Positions 8,884-17,890 of a stretch of 64,000 nt of DNA are shown in pieces. A model generated the notes under the pieces. That model saw nothing but the letters and a program-made list of their open reading frames with translations. It ran no database searches and was not told the origin of the DNA. The translations under genes and the position numbers were made by a program. Source of the stretch: JAEZBP01 sp963832725 (lineage in GTDB: Bacteria > Myxococcota_A > Polyangia > Polyangiales > Sandaracinaceae); the NCBI GenBank assembly GCA_963832725.1, contig CAWHVG010000005.1:806001-870000 (forward strand), written 5' to 3'. Positions within the stretch are counted from its first letter, which is position 1. Each line of letters begins with the position of its first letter.

Positions 8884-10281
8884 GTGAACACCCGTCTTCT
8901 CGTCTCGCTCTTCGCCGCGCTGGCTTGTGCCTGCGGCCCTTCGTCCACCACGCCCGAGTGCAGCAGCGACGGCGACTGCGCGGGCGGGCAGCAGTGCCGG
9001 GATGCCGTCTGCGTCGCGTTGCCGGACGGCGGCGGGGCGAGCGATGCCGGCCACGACGCGGGGCCGACCTGCGACTGCGGGCCGGGCGAGGTGTGCCAGT
9101 CGGGGACCTGCGCCTCCGACTGCGGCGACCCGGAGGCGGTCGCCTGCGGGGACGGCCGCGTGTGCGATTTCGCGAGCGGACAGTGCGCGGACGCCGGCGC
9201 GAGCGGCATCTTGACCGGCGAGGGGCAGCGCTGCGGCGACTCCGGGCCGCTCTGTCTGCCCGGGTCGGAGTGCACGCTCGACGGAACCTGCGAGGTCGCG
9301 CCGCCCTGCTCTGCCCTCGCCTGCAACGCGGACCGCTCGGTTTGCTGGGGGCACTCGTGCCTCGCGGCGCGACCGGCCGGCGCCTGCACGCCCGCGCCGC
9401 TCGACCGCATGAACATGGACGACTTCCTGCGCGGCGGGGACGGCGGCGCGTTCGACTTCGAGCTCGACGACGCCTGCAACGCCTACGTCGTCACGATGAT
9501 CAGCGGGACCGATTACCTCCGCCAGCTCGCGCCCGACGGGACGCTGACCGAGTGGGACGGAGTCACGAACCTGAACATGGGCGAGGTCGCGGTCCGGAGG
9601 CTGCCCGGCGGCGAGTTCGGCACCGGCGACGGGCTCGGCCAGGTCGCGCTCACCTACATCTGCTGCGCGACGTGCGGCTGTGTCTCGAGCGATCCGCAAG
9701 GCGTCGCGCGGCTCGACCGGACCGGCAGCACCAGCCTGCCGATGGTGATCGTGGCCAGCCCGAGCACGGGCATGGGGCCCTTCCAGAGCCCGCAGCTCGA
9801 CACGGGCCCCTACGGGCTGACCTGGGGCCGCGACAACACGCTCTACGTCGGCAACGTGGACGGTCAGGGCGATCTCGTGCGGGCCGATCTGGACACCGGC
9901 GACACGGCGACGGTGCACACGCTGCCGGCGCGGATCCACGCGAGCGCGGTCTTCGACGTGCGCTCGCTCCTGGTAGCGACCGACGAGGGCGTGACCTACC
10001 GCGTGGCGACGGACTCGGACGCGGTGCAGCCCTGGGCCGACATCGGCGAGGACGTGACCAGCCTGGTGCGCGATCCCTTCACCGGGCACGTCTTCATCTC
10101 CGTCACCAGCTCGCGGATCCTGGAGTACGCGCCCGACGGAACGATGCTCGGCGAGCTGGACCCGGCGCCGGCCTCGCGCGGCCGGCTGGCCTACTCACCC
10201 GACGGCTCCCTCTACTACCTGATCAGCGGCTTCCCGACGCGCGCCGAGCTGCTGCGCTACGAGCTGCCGGCCACGCTCTGA
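8884..10281 (+). CDS. Cys-rich/beta-propeller lipoprotein
   Basis: A 465-residue protein starting at a GTG, with TAGCAT 6 nt upstream. The signal is short (MNTRLLVSLFAALACAC), followed by small disulfide-type units (CSSDGDCAGGQQCRDAVC, CDCGPGEVCQSGTC, CGDGRVCDFASGQC). The C-terminal ~330 residues consist of repeated strands ending in motifs such as APDGTLTEWD, YVGNVDGQGDLVRADLDTGD and YSPDGSLYYLISG, which fits an SMP-30/NHL-like propeller. It is probably surface-attached; the ligand is unknown. The same architecture recurs in the gene at 20520-23105. Confidence 0.75.
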   Translation: MNTRLLVSLFAALACACGPSSTTPECSSDGDCAGGQQCRDAVCVALPDGGGASDAGHDAGPTCDCGPGEVCQSGTCASDCGDPEAVACGDGRVCDFASGQCADAGASGILTGEGQRCGDSGPLCLPGSECTLDGTCEVAPPCSALACNADRSVCWGHSCLAARPAGACTPAPLDRMNMDDFLRGGDGGAFDFELDDACNAYVVTMISGTDYLRQLAPDGTLTEWDGVTNLNMGEVAVRRLPGGEFGTGDGLGQVALTYICCATCGCVSSDPQGVARLDRTGSTSLPMVIVASPSTGMGPFQSPQLDTGPYGLTWGRDNTLYVGNVDGQGDLVRADLDTGDTATVHTLPARIHASAVFDVRSLLVATDEGVTYRVATDSDAVQPWADIGEDVTSLVRDPFTGHVFISVTSSRILEYAPDGTMLGELDPAPASRGRLAYSPDGSLYYLISGFPTRAELLRYELPATL

Positions 10282-10446
10282 GCCACGTTCCACGCGCGGG
10301 GCGTTCGGTCACGGTCCGCCGGCGGCGGACGCCGAGAGTGTGGGTGCGCCGGCGGACGAAGGTGGATGTCCGCCACGGTGATGCCGAACGGAAAGCCCGT
10401 GCGGGCGCGGGCACGACGAGTGAAGCCCCTCGGTCAGGAGGTGAGC

Positions 10447-11034
10447 ATGGACTACTTGAAGCTGCGGCTTCGGGATGTGCCGGACCGCGACCACGCCGAG
10501 GCGCTCGTCACCGAGCTGGCCGAGAAGCTGGAGCGGCATTGCGATCACATCACGAGCTGTCAGGTGGCGGTCGAACGGCCGAACGCGCACCCGAGCTCGG
10601 GCGCACGGTGGCGGGTCCGCGTCGAGCTGCACGTGGCCGGCGCCGATCCGATCGTGGTCCGGCGCGAGCCGGGCGACGGGCGCATCTACGAGGATCTGAG
10701 CACCGTGCTCCACGACGCGTTCCACGCCGCCGACAGGCAGTGCCAGAAGCTGATCAGCAAGCAACGCGGCAACACGAAGGTCCACGAAGGGCAGGCGCTG
10801 CAGGGGGTGGTCGAGGAGCTGCACGAGGACCACGGGATCCTCTTCACGCTGGACGGCCGGAAGGTCTACTTCCACGAGCACAGTCTGCCCGACTTCCCCT
10901 TCGACAATCTGCGAGTGGGGATGGGCGTGGCCTTCACGGAGACGGAAGGCGAGCAAGGACCTCAGGCGAGCACGGTGCGCGTGGTCGACTCCCGCGCCGG
11001 GCTGCACACGGCAGACCGCGATTACCCGAGCTGA
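10447..11034 (+). CDS. HPF/RaiA-type ribosome-associated protein fused to a cold-shock-like domain
   Basis: The start at 10447 is fixed by an excellent AGGAGGTGAGC Shine-Dalgarno sequence. The 195-residue product has an S30AE (RaiA/HPF) fold in residues 1-95: a first strand, the AEALVTELAEKLERHCDHIT helix, RWRVRVELHV, then VLHDAFHAADRQCQK. It then has a cold-shock/S1-like OB domain in residues ~115-185 (QGVVEELHEDHGILFTLDGR, VYFHEHSLPDFPFDNL, GMGVAFTETEGEQG). HPF proteins bind the ribosomal decoding region and promote hibernation; classical long HPF ends in a dimerisation domain instead of an OB fold. A link to stress or RNA binding is inferred. Confidence 0.75.
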   Translation: MDYLKLRLRDVPDRDHAEALVTELAEKLERHCDHITSCQVAVERPNAHPSSGARWRVRVELHVAGADPIVVRREPGDGRIYEDLSTVLHDAFHAADRQCQKLISKQRGNTKVHEGQALQGVVEELHEDHGILFTLDGRKVYFHEHSLPDFPFDNLRVGMGVAFTETEGEQGPQASTVRVVDSRAGLHTADRDYPS

Positions 11035-11058
11035 CACGCCAACTCGGGTGGCCCCCGG

Positions 11059-11086
11059 GCGGGCGATTTCTTGTAAGCTCGCCCGC
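11059..11086. promoter_or_regulatory. Inverted repeat GCGGGCGA / TCGCCCGC before a start codon
   Basis: GCGGGCGA (11059-11066) and TCGCCCGC (11079-11086) are perfect complements with a 12-nt loop. The repeat ends one base before the ATG at 11088 and spans the TAAGCT box at 11074-11079. It could serve as the terminator of the preceding gene or as an operator; there is no T-run. Confidence 0.4.
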
Positions 11087-11087
11087 G

Positions 11088-11801
11088 ATGACCACGGAGC
11101 GATGGTTGACGCTCCCGCAGCGAGCGGGGATCCGATCGCCGGAGCTGACGGCGCTGATCGAGCGGGTCGGGCGCGACTACACGCGCGCCTGGGATTCGTG
11201 TCAGGACCCGCGCCTCTTGATCGAGATGGGCGCCGCGTCGGGCCTGCCGGTCGAGGAGGTGCTCGCTTCGGTGGCGAAGGTCTGCACCGACGCCTGGAGC
11301 CACTGGAGCGGCGGCGCGACCGATCCGCGGCCGATGCAGGTGGTCGGGTCGGTGAGCCGCTGGCTCCGGCGTCAGGCCGGGTTCGAGGAGATCTGGGGCA
11401 CGTGGGAGCTCTCCGAGCAGCTCGCGCGCGAGGTCCGCGCCTGGCACGACCAGCAACGCGGCGCGGTCTTGGCGCGGGCCATCCTGGCCGCCGTCGACGC
11501 CGTCCACTCGTTCACGACCACCGCCCGCAACCTGGCCGAGCCCGAGCCGGGGCATGATCAGTACGACGCGGCCCGCTACGCGCAGAAGAACGCCGATGCG
11601 GCCAACGCGGCGCTGCTGCACGACGCGACCGAGGCGGTTCGCCTGGCCACGACCGCCGGCGCCTGGTGGCACTCCCACAGCGAGCCGAACGCGACCGACG
11701 CGGACCACGACGTCTACGCCAAGCAGATCCTCGGCTTCGTGGTGCGCCAGAGCCTGGGCGCCGAGGCGGTGGTCCAAGGGCTGCGCGACCGGCTGCGCTG
11801 A
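11088..11801 (+). CDS. Conserved-looking soluble protein of unknown function
   Basis: A 237-residue, mostly helical protein beginning MTTERWLTLPQRAGIRSPEL with no signal peptide and no membrane segment. It contains several Trp/His-rich stretches (TDAWSHWSGGATD, TTAGAWWHSHSEPNATDADHD) and a regular C-terminal helix (GFVVRQSLGAEAVVQGLRDR). No family is recognised. The start is chosen because TAAGCT lies 8 nt upstream in the pattern seen at other genes here; there is no Shine-Dalgarno sequence. It lies between the HPF fusion gene and cysS on the same strand. Confidence 0.6.
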   Translation: MTTERWLTLPQRAGIRSPELTALIERVGRDYTRAWDSCQDPRLLIEMGAASGLPVEEVLASVAKVCTDAWSHWSGGATDPRPMQVVGSVSRWLRRQAGFEEIWGTWELSEQLAREVRAWHDQQRGAVLARAILAAVDAVHSFTTTARNLAEPEPGHDQYDAARYAQKNADAANAALLHDATEAVRLATTAGAWWHSHSEPNATDADHDVYAKQILGFVVRQSLGAEAVVQGLRDRLR

Positions 11802-11846
11802 AGAGCGCTGCGCTCGAGCGCAGAACCGGCTCGGGGGCGCGGAGGG

Positions 11847-11874
11847 TTGACACAATCCTGCGTTCCGATAAGCC
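11847..11874 (+). promoter_or_regulatory. Sigma70-type promoter of cysS, TTGACA-N16-TAAGCC
   Basis: TTGACA at 11847-11852 is a consensus -35 element. TAAGCC at 11869-11874 is the -10 candidate and lies only 7 nt from the cysS ATG, so transcription would begin at or next to the start codon and the mRNA would be leaderless. Confidence 0.55.
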
Positions 11875-11881
11875 CTCGCCC

Positions 11882-13375
11882 ATGGCCGCCCCCTTTCGCC
11901 TCTACAACACCCTCTCCCGCGACCTCGAAGAGTTCCGCCCGCTCGAGCCGGGCAAGGTGCGGCTCTACGTCTGCGGGATGACGGTGTACGACCACGCCCA
12001 CGTCGGTCACGCGCGGGCGATGGTCACCTTCGACATGGTCACGCGCTACCTGCGCCACCGCGATTGGGACGTGACCTTCGTTCGCAACTACACGGACGTC
12101 GACGACAAAATCATCAAGCGTGCGAACGAAAAGGGCGAAGAGGCGCTGGCGCTGGCCGAGCGTTTCATCGCCGCGTTCGTGGAGGACTGCGAGGGGCTCG
12201 GGCTCTTGCGGCCCTCGTTCGAGCCGCGCGTCAGCGAGTGCATCCCGGACATCCAGGCGCTGATCGGGACGCTGATCGAGCGCGGGCACGCCTACGAGAG
12301 CGAGGGCTCGGTGTGGTTCAGCGTGGAGACCTTCCCCGAGTACGGGAAGCTCAGCGGGCAGAAGGTCGAGGAGCTGCGCAGCGGCGACCCCGATCCGGGC
12401 AAGCGCTCGGCGCAGGACTTCGCGCTCTGGAAGGCGGCCAAGCCGGGCGAGCCTTCGTGGGAGAGCCCGTGGGGACCGGGACGGCCGGGCTGGCACATCG
12501 AGTGCTCGGCCATGGCCGCCAAGCACCTCGGCGAGGAGCTGGACATCCACGGCGGCGGGCTCGATCTCGTCTTCCCGCATCACGAGAACGAGATCGCGCA
12601 GAGCGAGTGCGGCCACGGGGATCACCCCTACGCGCGCTACTGGATGCACAACGGCCTGCTGACGATGACGGGCGGCCAGAAGATGGGGAAGAGCCTCGGC
12701 AACGTCTTCAACATCCGGGAGGCGCTGACGCTCTTTCCGGCCGAGGCGCTCAGGCTCTACTACCTGCAGGTCCACTACCGCTCGCCGCTGCCCTGGAGCA
12801 TCGACGCGCTGCCCGACGCGCTCGCGCTCCTGGCCCGCTTGTACGAGGCGCGCGAGGTCGCTTCGCAGATGCAGGGCGAGGAGCCGGTCGACAAGCTCGT
12901 CCGCGAGCTCGGCGCCGACGCGGGCAAGGTCGTGGAGCTCAGCGAGAGCTTCGACGAGCGCTTCCACGCGGCGATGGACGACGACTTCAACACCGCCAAG
13001 GCGCTCGGCTACGCGTTCGAGCTGGCGCGGGCCGTGAACCGCTTCTCGAACCACAAGAAGGCGAAGAAGCGCGGCGGTCCCATCGCCGAGAAGGCGCTCG
13101 CGGCGTTCGACGTGGTCCGCGAGAGCCTGGGCCTCTTGGCGATGACGCCGAGCGCGTTCGTCGACGAGGTGAAGGCCAAGCGGCTGCCGACGCTGGGGCT
13201 CACTCCCGAGCAGGTGGACGCGATGCTCCGAGAGCGGTTCGACGCCCGCGCCGCCAAGGACTGGGCGAAGGCCGACGCCATCCGCAACGAGCTCGAGGAG
13301 AAGGGCATCGCGGTCATGGACCGGCCCGACGGCGTCGACTGGCGGGTGCGCCTCGACGTGCGCGAGAGCGCCTGA
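11882..13375 (+). CDS. cysS: Cysteinyl-tRNA synthetase
   Basis: Class I aminoacyl-tRNA synthetase charging tRNA-Cys in the cytoplasm. The 497-residue protein has the usual layout. The HIGH motif appears as HVGH (residues 40-43) after the zinc ligand Cys31 in YVCGMTVYDHA. Further zinc ligands are Cys208 (HIECSAM) and the PHHENEIAQSE segment near 233-237. The class I lysine loop is KMGKS at 267-271, where most CysRS have KMSKS. The C-terminal DALR-like helical region (DDDFNTAKALGYAFELAR) and the final anticodon-binding part are complete. The gene is intact, unlike many neighbours, and has its own TTGACA promoter and probably a leaderless start. Confidence 0.97.
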   Translation: MAAPFRLYNTLSRDLEEFRPLEPGKVRLYVCGMTVYDHAHVGHARAMVTFDMVTRYLRHRDWDVTFVRNYTDVDDKIIKRANEKGEEALALAERFIAAFVEDCEGLGLLRPSFEPRVSECIPDIQALIGTLIERGHAYESEGSVWFSVETFPEYGKLSGQKVEELRSGDPDPGKRSAQDFALWKAAKPGEPSWESPWGPGRPGWHIECSAMAAKHLGEELDIHGGGLDLVFPHHENEIAQSECGHGDHPYARYWMHNGLLTMTGGQKMGKSLGNVFNIREALTLFPAEALRLYYLQVHYRSPLPWSIDALPDALALLARLYEAREVASQMQGEEPVDKLVRELGADAGKVVELSESFDERFHAAMDDDFNTAKALGYAFELARAVNRFSNHKKAKKRGGPIAEKALAAFDVVRESLGLLAMTPSAFVDEVKAKRLPTLGLTPEQVDAMLRERFDARAAKDWAKADAIRNELEEKGIAVMDRPDGVDWRVRLDVRESA

Positions 13376-13507
13376 AGCCCGGAGGCCGGCTGGGTCCGAG
13401 GCGCCCCCTTCCCCGCCGGCCGACCGGGCGGCGCGATTCCACGACCCGCTGGGCACGATGGCCTGGGCGGCACGACGGCGCATGCGGTGCCGCTGCGCGC
13501 GATCCGG

Positions 13508-15517
13508 TCAGCGGCGGCGGCGGTACATCAGCGCCAGCAACGAGAGCAGCGCGAGCGGAGCCATCGGCGCCGGCGCCGCGGGGGCGGCCCGGCACGCGCA
13601 GCCGCTGGTCAGGTGGCGGCTGTTCGGCGGAGGGGTCGTGCCGACGCCGCCGTCGGAGAGCGAAGGCGGCACGTTCCCGGCGTCGGCGAGGGGGACGCCG
13701 GCCGGGAGGACCTCGATGGTGCGGCAGATCGCGTCGTCGGCCGGGCCGTTCTGGCCGGGATCCGAGAACCAGTGATCGCCGGTGACCAGCCCGAAGCAGG
13801 CCATGAGGCTGCCCGCCTGGCTCGGCGCGCCGAGCCGCACGTGGAAGGTGCCCATCGCGCCGGGCGCGGTGTCCGCGTCGACGCCGGCCGCCCGCGCACA
13901 GGAAGGCCAGCTCGGGTCGCAGAGCTCGCTCGCGGCGTCACGCGGCGTCGGCGCGAGCATCACGTCGCCGGCGGTCCAGGTCATGCTGCCGCGGTTCTGG
14001 AACGTGAAGGTGACGTCGACCGTGGAACCGGCCTGCATCTGCGCGGGCACGTCATCCGAGGCGAGCGTCGCCCAGAGCGGCGGAGGCGCGTCGATCAGGT
14101 AGACGGTGCCGCTGCTGCCCTGGGCCAAGAAGGGCGCGTCCAGCAGGTTCGCGCCCGTCAGATCGGCCGCCAGATCGCTCGCCGTCACCGCGCTCACCGC
14201 GCCCGACGAGAAGCCCCACGCCGTCATCACCGCCGGGCTCGGCACCGGCCGCAACGTCGCGTACTCGCGCAGGTAGATGGTCGCGTCGCCGCTGGCCTGC
14301 ACCAGCTCCGGGCTCGCCGTCAGATCGGGCCCGTCGGGCACCGCGTTCAGCGTCGTGTCCGAGACGGTGGCGACGTCGCCCGCGCTCCAGCCCCACCCGC
14401 TCAGCGCCGCGCTCGAGACCACCCGGCGGACGGCGCCTTCGGCCGGCATCGGGAAGGGAGGCGTGTCGCAGTGGAGGGTCATCGGCGCGCCGGTCAGCAG
14501 CGTGTTGGCGCCGCCCATCGCGTCGATCCCGTACGCGTAGACGGGGTGGTCGGCGCCGTCGAAGAGCGAGAGCGGCGGCGACATCGAGAAGCCGTGGTTG
14601 CAGGAGCCGAGCGAGGCGCAGAGATCCGATCGGGCTTGGTCGGCGTGGATGGGGTAGCCGACCGCGCCGGGATCGCCCGCCGCGCCGCCGATGTAGACGT
14701 GAACGTCGATGGACGCGGCCGGCATGTCCGGGTCCTGCGCCCAGCCTCGGATCCCATCGCAGCCGGCGGCGTCCAGGTAGCCCGTCGGCGGCTGGTTGCT
14801 GGTGGCAAACGCCATCAGCTCGGCGTAGCTGCCGTTGAAGCGGTCGCGATCCACGTTGCCGGAGATCCCCGACACGCTGCCGCTCGAGGTGTACTGCCAG
14901 AACGCCCAATCGCTCCAGCGGTCGTTGATGTTCGGACACGACGCGCTGGTGTACTGCGCGTGCCAGAGCGGCAGGTCGGTGAAGTCCGAGCTGGCGACGT
15001 AGGGATCCCAGTAATAGCGGCCGGTGTAGATGATCGGCGGCTTGCCGGTCCCGGAGGTGACGCGGTCGACCCAGGTGTGGATCCGGCTCGCATACACGGC
15101 GGGTGAGACGCCGGGGCTCGGCTTCTCGACGTCGATGGTCACCGGCAAGTCGCCCGGACCGAGTCGGCCGACGGCCGCCACCACATCGTTCGCCTGCGAC
15201 ATCGCGTCTTGCTGCGGCTCGAAGTACTGGTACGCGCCGCGGATGAGCCCGGCGGAGGCGGCACCGGACCAGTTGGCGGCGAAGCGCGGGTCGCTGTAGC
15301 TGCCGTCGCCGATGCGGACGATGGCGAAGCGGATGCCGGAGGACGCGACGGCCGACCAGTTGATGGTCCCCTGGTAGTACGAGACGTCGATGCCCTCCAC
15401 GGTCGTGCCGTGCGCGCAGACGGTCAGCTCGCCTTGGGCGGCGCCGTAATCGTCCGCCTGAGGCGAGACACAAGAGACCAAGAGCAGCGAAAGCGCCGCG
15501 ACCGCACGCCAGGACAT
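13508..15517 (-). CDS. GH25 lysozyme-like muramidase with NBR1-type Ig domain and MYXO-CTERM-like tail
   Basis: A 669-residue secreted enzyme. The signal is MSWRAVAALSLLLVSC. The GH25 catalytic domain (about residues 38-230) shows EGIDVSYYQGTINWSAV, the catalytic D-x-E in LPVTIDVEKPSPG, IIYTGRYYWDPY and FWQYTSSGSVSGI. GH25 enzymes cleave the MurNAc-GlcNAc bond of peptidoglycan. A second region (DVHVYIGGAAGD) looks like a beta-sandwich. It is followed by an NBR1/NEXT-to-BRCA1-like domain (VDVTFTFQNRGSMTWTAGDV). The C-terminus has SGCACRAAPAAPAPMAPLAL followed by a hydrophobic helix and RRRR, matching the MYXO-CTERM sorting-signal layout. TATTCT lies 7 nt before the ATG. A role in predation or wall turnover is inferred. 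Confidence 0.88.
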   Translation of the reverse strand: MSWRAVAALSLLLVSCVSPQADDYGAAQGELTVCAHGTTVEGIDVSYYQGTINWSAVASSGIRFAIVRIGDGSYSDPRFAANWSGAASAGLIRGAYQYFEPQQDAMSQANDVVAAVGRLGPGDLPVTIDVEKPSPGVSPAVYASRIHTWVDRVTSGTGKPPIIYTGRYYWDPYVASSDFTDLPLWHAQYTSASCPNINDRWSDWAFWQYTSSGSVSGISGNVDRDRFNGSYAELMAFATSNQPPTGYLDAAGCDGIRGWAQDPDMPAASIDVHVYIGGAAGDPGAVGYPIHADQARSDLCASLGSCNHGFSMSPPLSLFDGADHPVYAYGIDAMGGANTLLTGAPMTLHCDTPPFPMPAEGAVRRVVSSAALSGWGWSAGDVATVSDTTLNAVPDGPDLTASPELVQASGDATIYLREYATLRPVPSPAVMTAWGFSSGAVSAVTASDLAADLTGANLLDAPFLAQGSSGTVYLIDAPPPLWATLASDDVPAQMQAGSTVDVTFTFQNRGSMTWTAGDVMLAPTPRDAASELCDPSWPSCARAAGVDADTAPGAMGTFHVRLGAPSQAGSLMACFGLVTGDHWFSDPGQNGPADDAICRTIEVLPAGVPLADAGNVPPSLSDGGVGTTPPPNSRHLTSGCACRAAPAAPAPMAPLALLSLLALMYRRRR

Positions 15518-15629
15518 CGGGATCAGAATACACGAGCACGAGGGCACGGTGCACGGAGCCCCACTCACCGGGCTGGAGGCGCTCGATGGGATTCGCTCGC
15601 GATCCGAGTGAGTGCCTAGCTTCCTGAGC

Positions 15630-16407
15630 ATGCGCGTGCTGGCGGTGCTCGCGTTCGCGACGCTGGTCGCGTCGAGCTCGGCGCGGGCCCAGGAGGCCGA
15701 GCCGGACCTGATGCCGGCCGACCGGCCGGGCTTTCCGGCCATCCTGCAGACCGTGCCGCAGGGTCGCCTCATCACAGAAACGGACGCGCTCGTGGCGCTC
15801 GACCGGCCGAACATCCTCCTCGCCACGCCGCTCGCGTTGGCTCGCCTCGGGGTGATCCCCGGCGTGGAGCTCCGGGCGCGGCTGCCCTCGCCGGTGATGC
15901 GCTTCCCGCGGACGCAGGGCCCGACGCAGGTTCGAGCGGACGACGCGCAGATCGGCTTCGGCATCGCCGGGCAGCTCACCGACAGTCTCTCGGCCGGCAT
16001 CGTGCCGACGCTGGTGGTGCCGGTCGGCGGCCGCGACGGAAACGGGCGCTCAGGCGGTGGAGGGGTTCGTGGAGGCGGCGATCGGCTGGCAGCTCGACCC
16101 GCAGTGGCAGCTCCAGCTCGGTGTGAACGCCGGCTGGCTCCGAACGACGCTCGAGGAGGGTCTCCAGCCGCGCCTTCGCATCGCCACCGGCTTCATGCTG
16201 GCCTACTCGCCTTTTCACACGCTGATGCTCTTCGTGCAGTCCTTCCTCTACTACCGCACCGACTCCGACGCGCGCCCCGTGGTCGGCGCCGGCTTCTCGT
16301 GGTGGCCCGTGCCTTCGTCTCTGGCGATCTACGTCGAGATCGACGCTGGCGTGCAGACGCCGGACTTTCCACCCTTGTTCGACGTCGGCGCCGCCTGGAT
16401 GTGGTGA
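15630..16407 (+). CDS. Outer-membrane transporter-like protein, MetA-pathway/phenol-degradation family (one frameshift)
   Basis: An exported beta-barrel-like protein. The signal peptide is MRVLAVLAFATLVASSSARA, followed by the DLMPADRPGFPAILQTVPQG segment and alternating strand patterns (GQLTDSLSAGIVPTLVVPVG, WQLDPQWQLQLGVNAGW, PFHTLMLFVQSFLYYR, GAGFSWWPVPSSLAIYVEID). It ends in a typical C-terminal aromatic (GAAWMW). This resembles PF13557-type proteins, whose function is poorly known. The frame shifts near 16040-16046 (GAAACGGG): GRDGN in the first frame continues as TGAQAVEGFVEAA in the next. The length is 3n+1. TAGCTT lies 7 nt before the ATG. Confidence 0.65.
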
Positions 16408-16430
16408 CGCGGGTCCGCTCGCGTCTGCGC

Positions 16431-17528
16431 TCAGCTCGGCGCGCGAGCGCCTTCGCTCGGACGGTCGACCGGATAGTCGAGATCGTTCCAGCGGAGCATC
16501 CCGCCGTGCAGTGAGGCGACGCGCGCGAAGCCGGCCTGCTCGAGCACCTTGGCCGCGCGGCCGGAGCGACCGCCGGAGCGGCAGAGCACGACGAGGGGCT
16601 GCTCGCGATCCCAGTCGTTCATCGCGCCCTCGAGCGTCGCCAGCGGGACCAGGTCCGCGTTCGGCATGGCGCCGAGCTCACCCGCGAGCTCGTCCGGCTG
16701 CCGGACGTCGACCAGGCGTACCTCGGAGGCGTGCTCGCGCACCCACTCGGGCATGACCTCGGGCACACCGTCGTCGGTGCGGGCGATGAGGGCCCAGCTG
16801 CGCTCCCCGGGGTTCGGATCGGCGACCTGATGGAGGATCCCGCAGTGCATGTTCGCCGGGACCGCCTCGTCCATCTTCTTCGGATAGGAGAGCTTCAGGT
16901 TCGCCATGATCTCGACGAACTTCGCCTTGGTCTTGTCCCCGCCCAGGCGCGGGTTGAAATGCTTTTCTTCAGCCACGGTGCTCACGGTCCGACCCTTGTA
17001 ATCGTGCCCGGGGTAGATGAGCGTGTGGTCCGGAAGATTGAGAATCCGAGTGTGCACCGAGTCGTAGAGGGTCGCCGAGTCCCCCTGCTGGAAGTCCGTC
17101 CGACCGCAGCCGCGGACGAGGAGCGTGTCGCCGGTGAACGCCATCGGTCAATCGCCGTCGCGCACGACGTAGGTGGCACAGCCGGCGGTGTGGCCGGGCG
17201 TGTGCCGTGCCTCGATGGAGACGCCGCCCACGGTGAGGATCTGTCCGTCCTCGACGAGCACGTCCGGGCAGCCCGCGCCCGCCGCCGCGCTCAGGACCGA
17301 CTTGCTACCGAGCCGCTGGCGCAAGACCCCCGACGCGGTGACGTGGTCCGCGTGCACGTGGGTCTCGAGCGTGTAGCGGAGGGTGAGATCCAGCTCCTCC
17401 AGGAACTGCACGTCACGCTCGACCTGGTCTCGGACCGGATCGATCAACACCGCCTCGCCCGTGGCCTCGTCGGCGAGCAGGTACGTGTAGGTGCTGGACT
17501 CGGGGTCGAAGAGCTGGCGGAAGAGCAT
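16431..17528 (-). CDS. Persulfide dioxygenase (ETHE1-like)-rhodanese fusion, interrupted by an in-frame TGA
   Basis: A metallo-beta-lactamase-fold persulfide dioxygenase fused to a rhodanese domain. The MBL half has THVHADH (about residues 56-62), HTPGHTAG (113 metal His), FTGDTLLVRGCGRTDFQQGD and YPGHDY, the signature of ETHE1-type enzymes that oxidise glutathione persulfide to sulfite. The rhodanese half has DVRQPDEL and the active-site loop LCRSGGRSG (Cys near 316), which would couple sulfite with persulfide or thiosulfate. Codon 127 is TGA at 17148-17150, with both halves in the same frame. A CGA (Arg) there would give the expected R-D-G-D-R run before FTGD. It may be a point nonsense mutation or a base error. 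Confidence 0.85.
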
Positions 17529-17890
17529 GCTGTTTCTCCAATCGGGACGCGGGTCTCACGACGCAGCGCCCGTGCCAATCCCCGGCCGTGCCTCGGTTCG
17601 CGGCCGGTGGAACGCGCTGAAACAGGTGTGCACGAACCGGTGACGCTCGGGGAACGGCACGCCCGCCGAGGCGGCCGCATCGAGTCCGGACCGAATCGAC
17701 CGTACCCGCGCGCGAGTCGCTCTCCGCAGGGAGGCGATCGATGGGGACGGGCCGAGAAAGCGGCACCGGTCCCCGACGCGGTCACGCAACACCCGCCCGA
17801 GCTCGCGGGGCCGGGCACGGTGCTGGTGATGGAGGACGAGGATCTCGTGCGCCAGCGGATCGACAGCCCTCGACCTCTCGGGGCGCTCGA
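17529..17890. other. Intergenic stretch with one coding remnant
   Basis: About 360 bp between two reverse-strand genes. Apart from the short receiver-like fragment near 17799-17867, I see no convincing reading frame, RNA or strong hairpin. Confidence 0.5.
17799..17867 (+). pseudogene. Possible remnant of a response-regulator receiver domain
   Basis: The forward strand encodes ELAGPGTVLVMEDEDLVRQR. It matches the first strand and acidic pocket of a receiver domain as found after the linker of hybrid histidine kinases (GTVLVVEDEDxVR). The Ala/Pro-rich residues just upstream would fit such a linker. Nothing recognisable follows, so if real this is a decayed fragment. Confidence 0.3.

Noticed and set aside
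8925..11801. A 958-codon forward frame covering the propeller lipoprotein, HPF fusion and next gene
   Set aside because: Only its last part (from 11088) is a real gene; the rest is an off-frame shadow of the lipoprotein and HPF genes.
17148..17150. TGA as a selenocysteine codon
   Set aside because: The position is not catalytic in the persulfide dioxygenase family, Arg is the expected residue, and no SECIS-like hairpin was seen just downstream.
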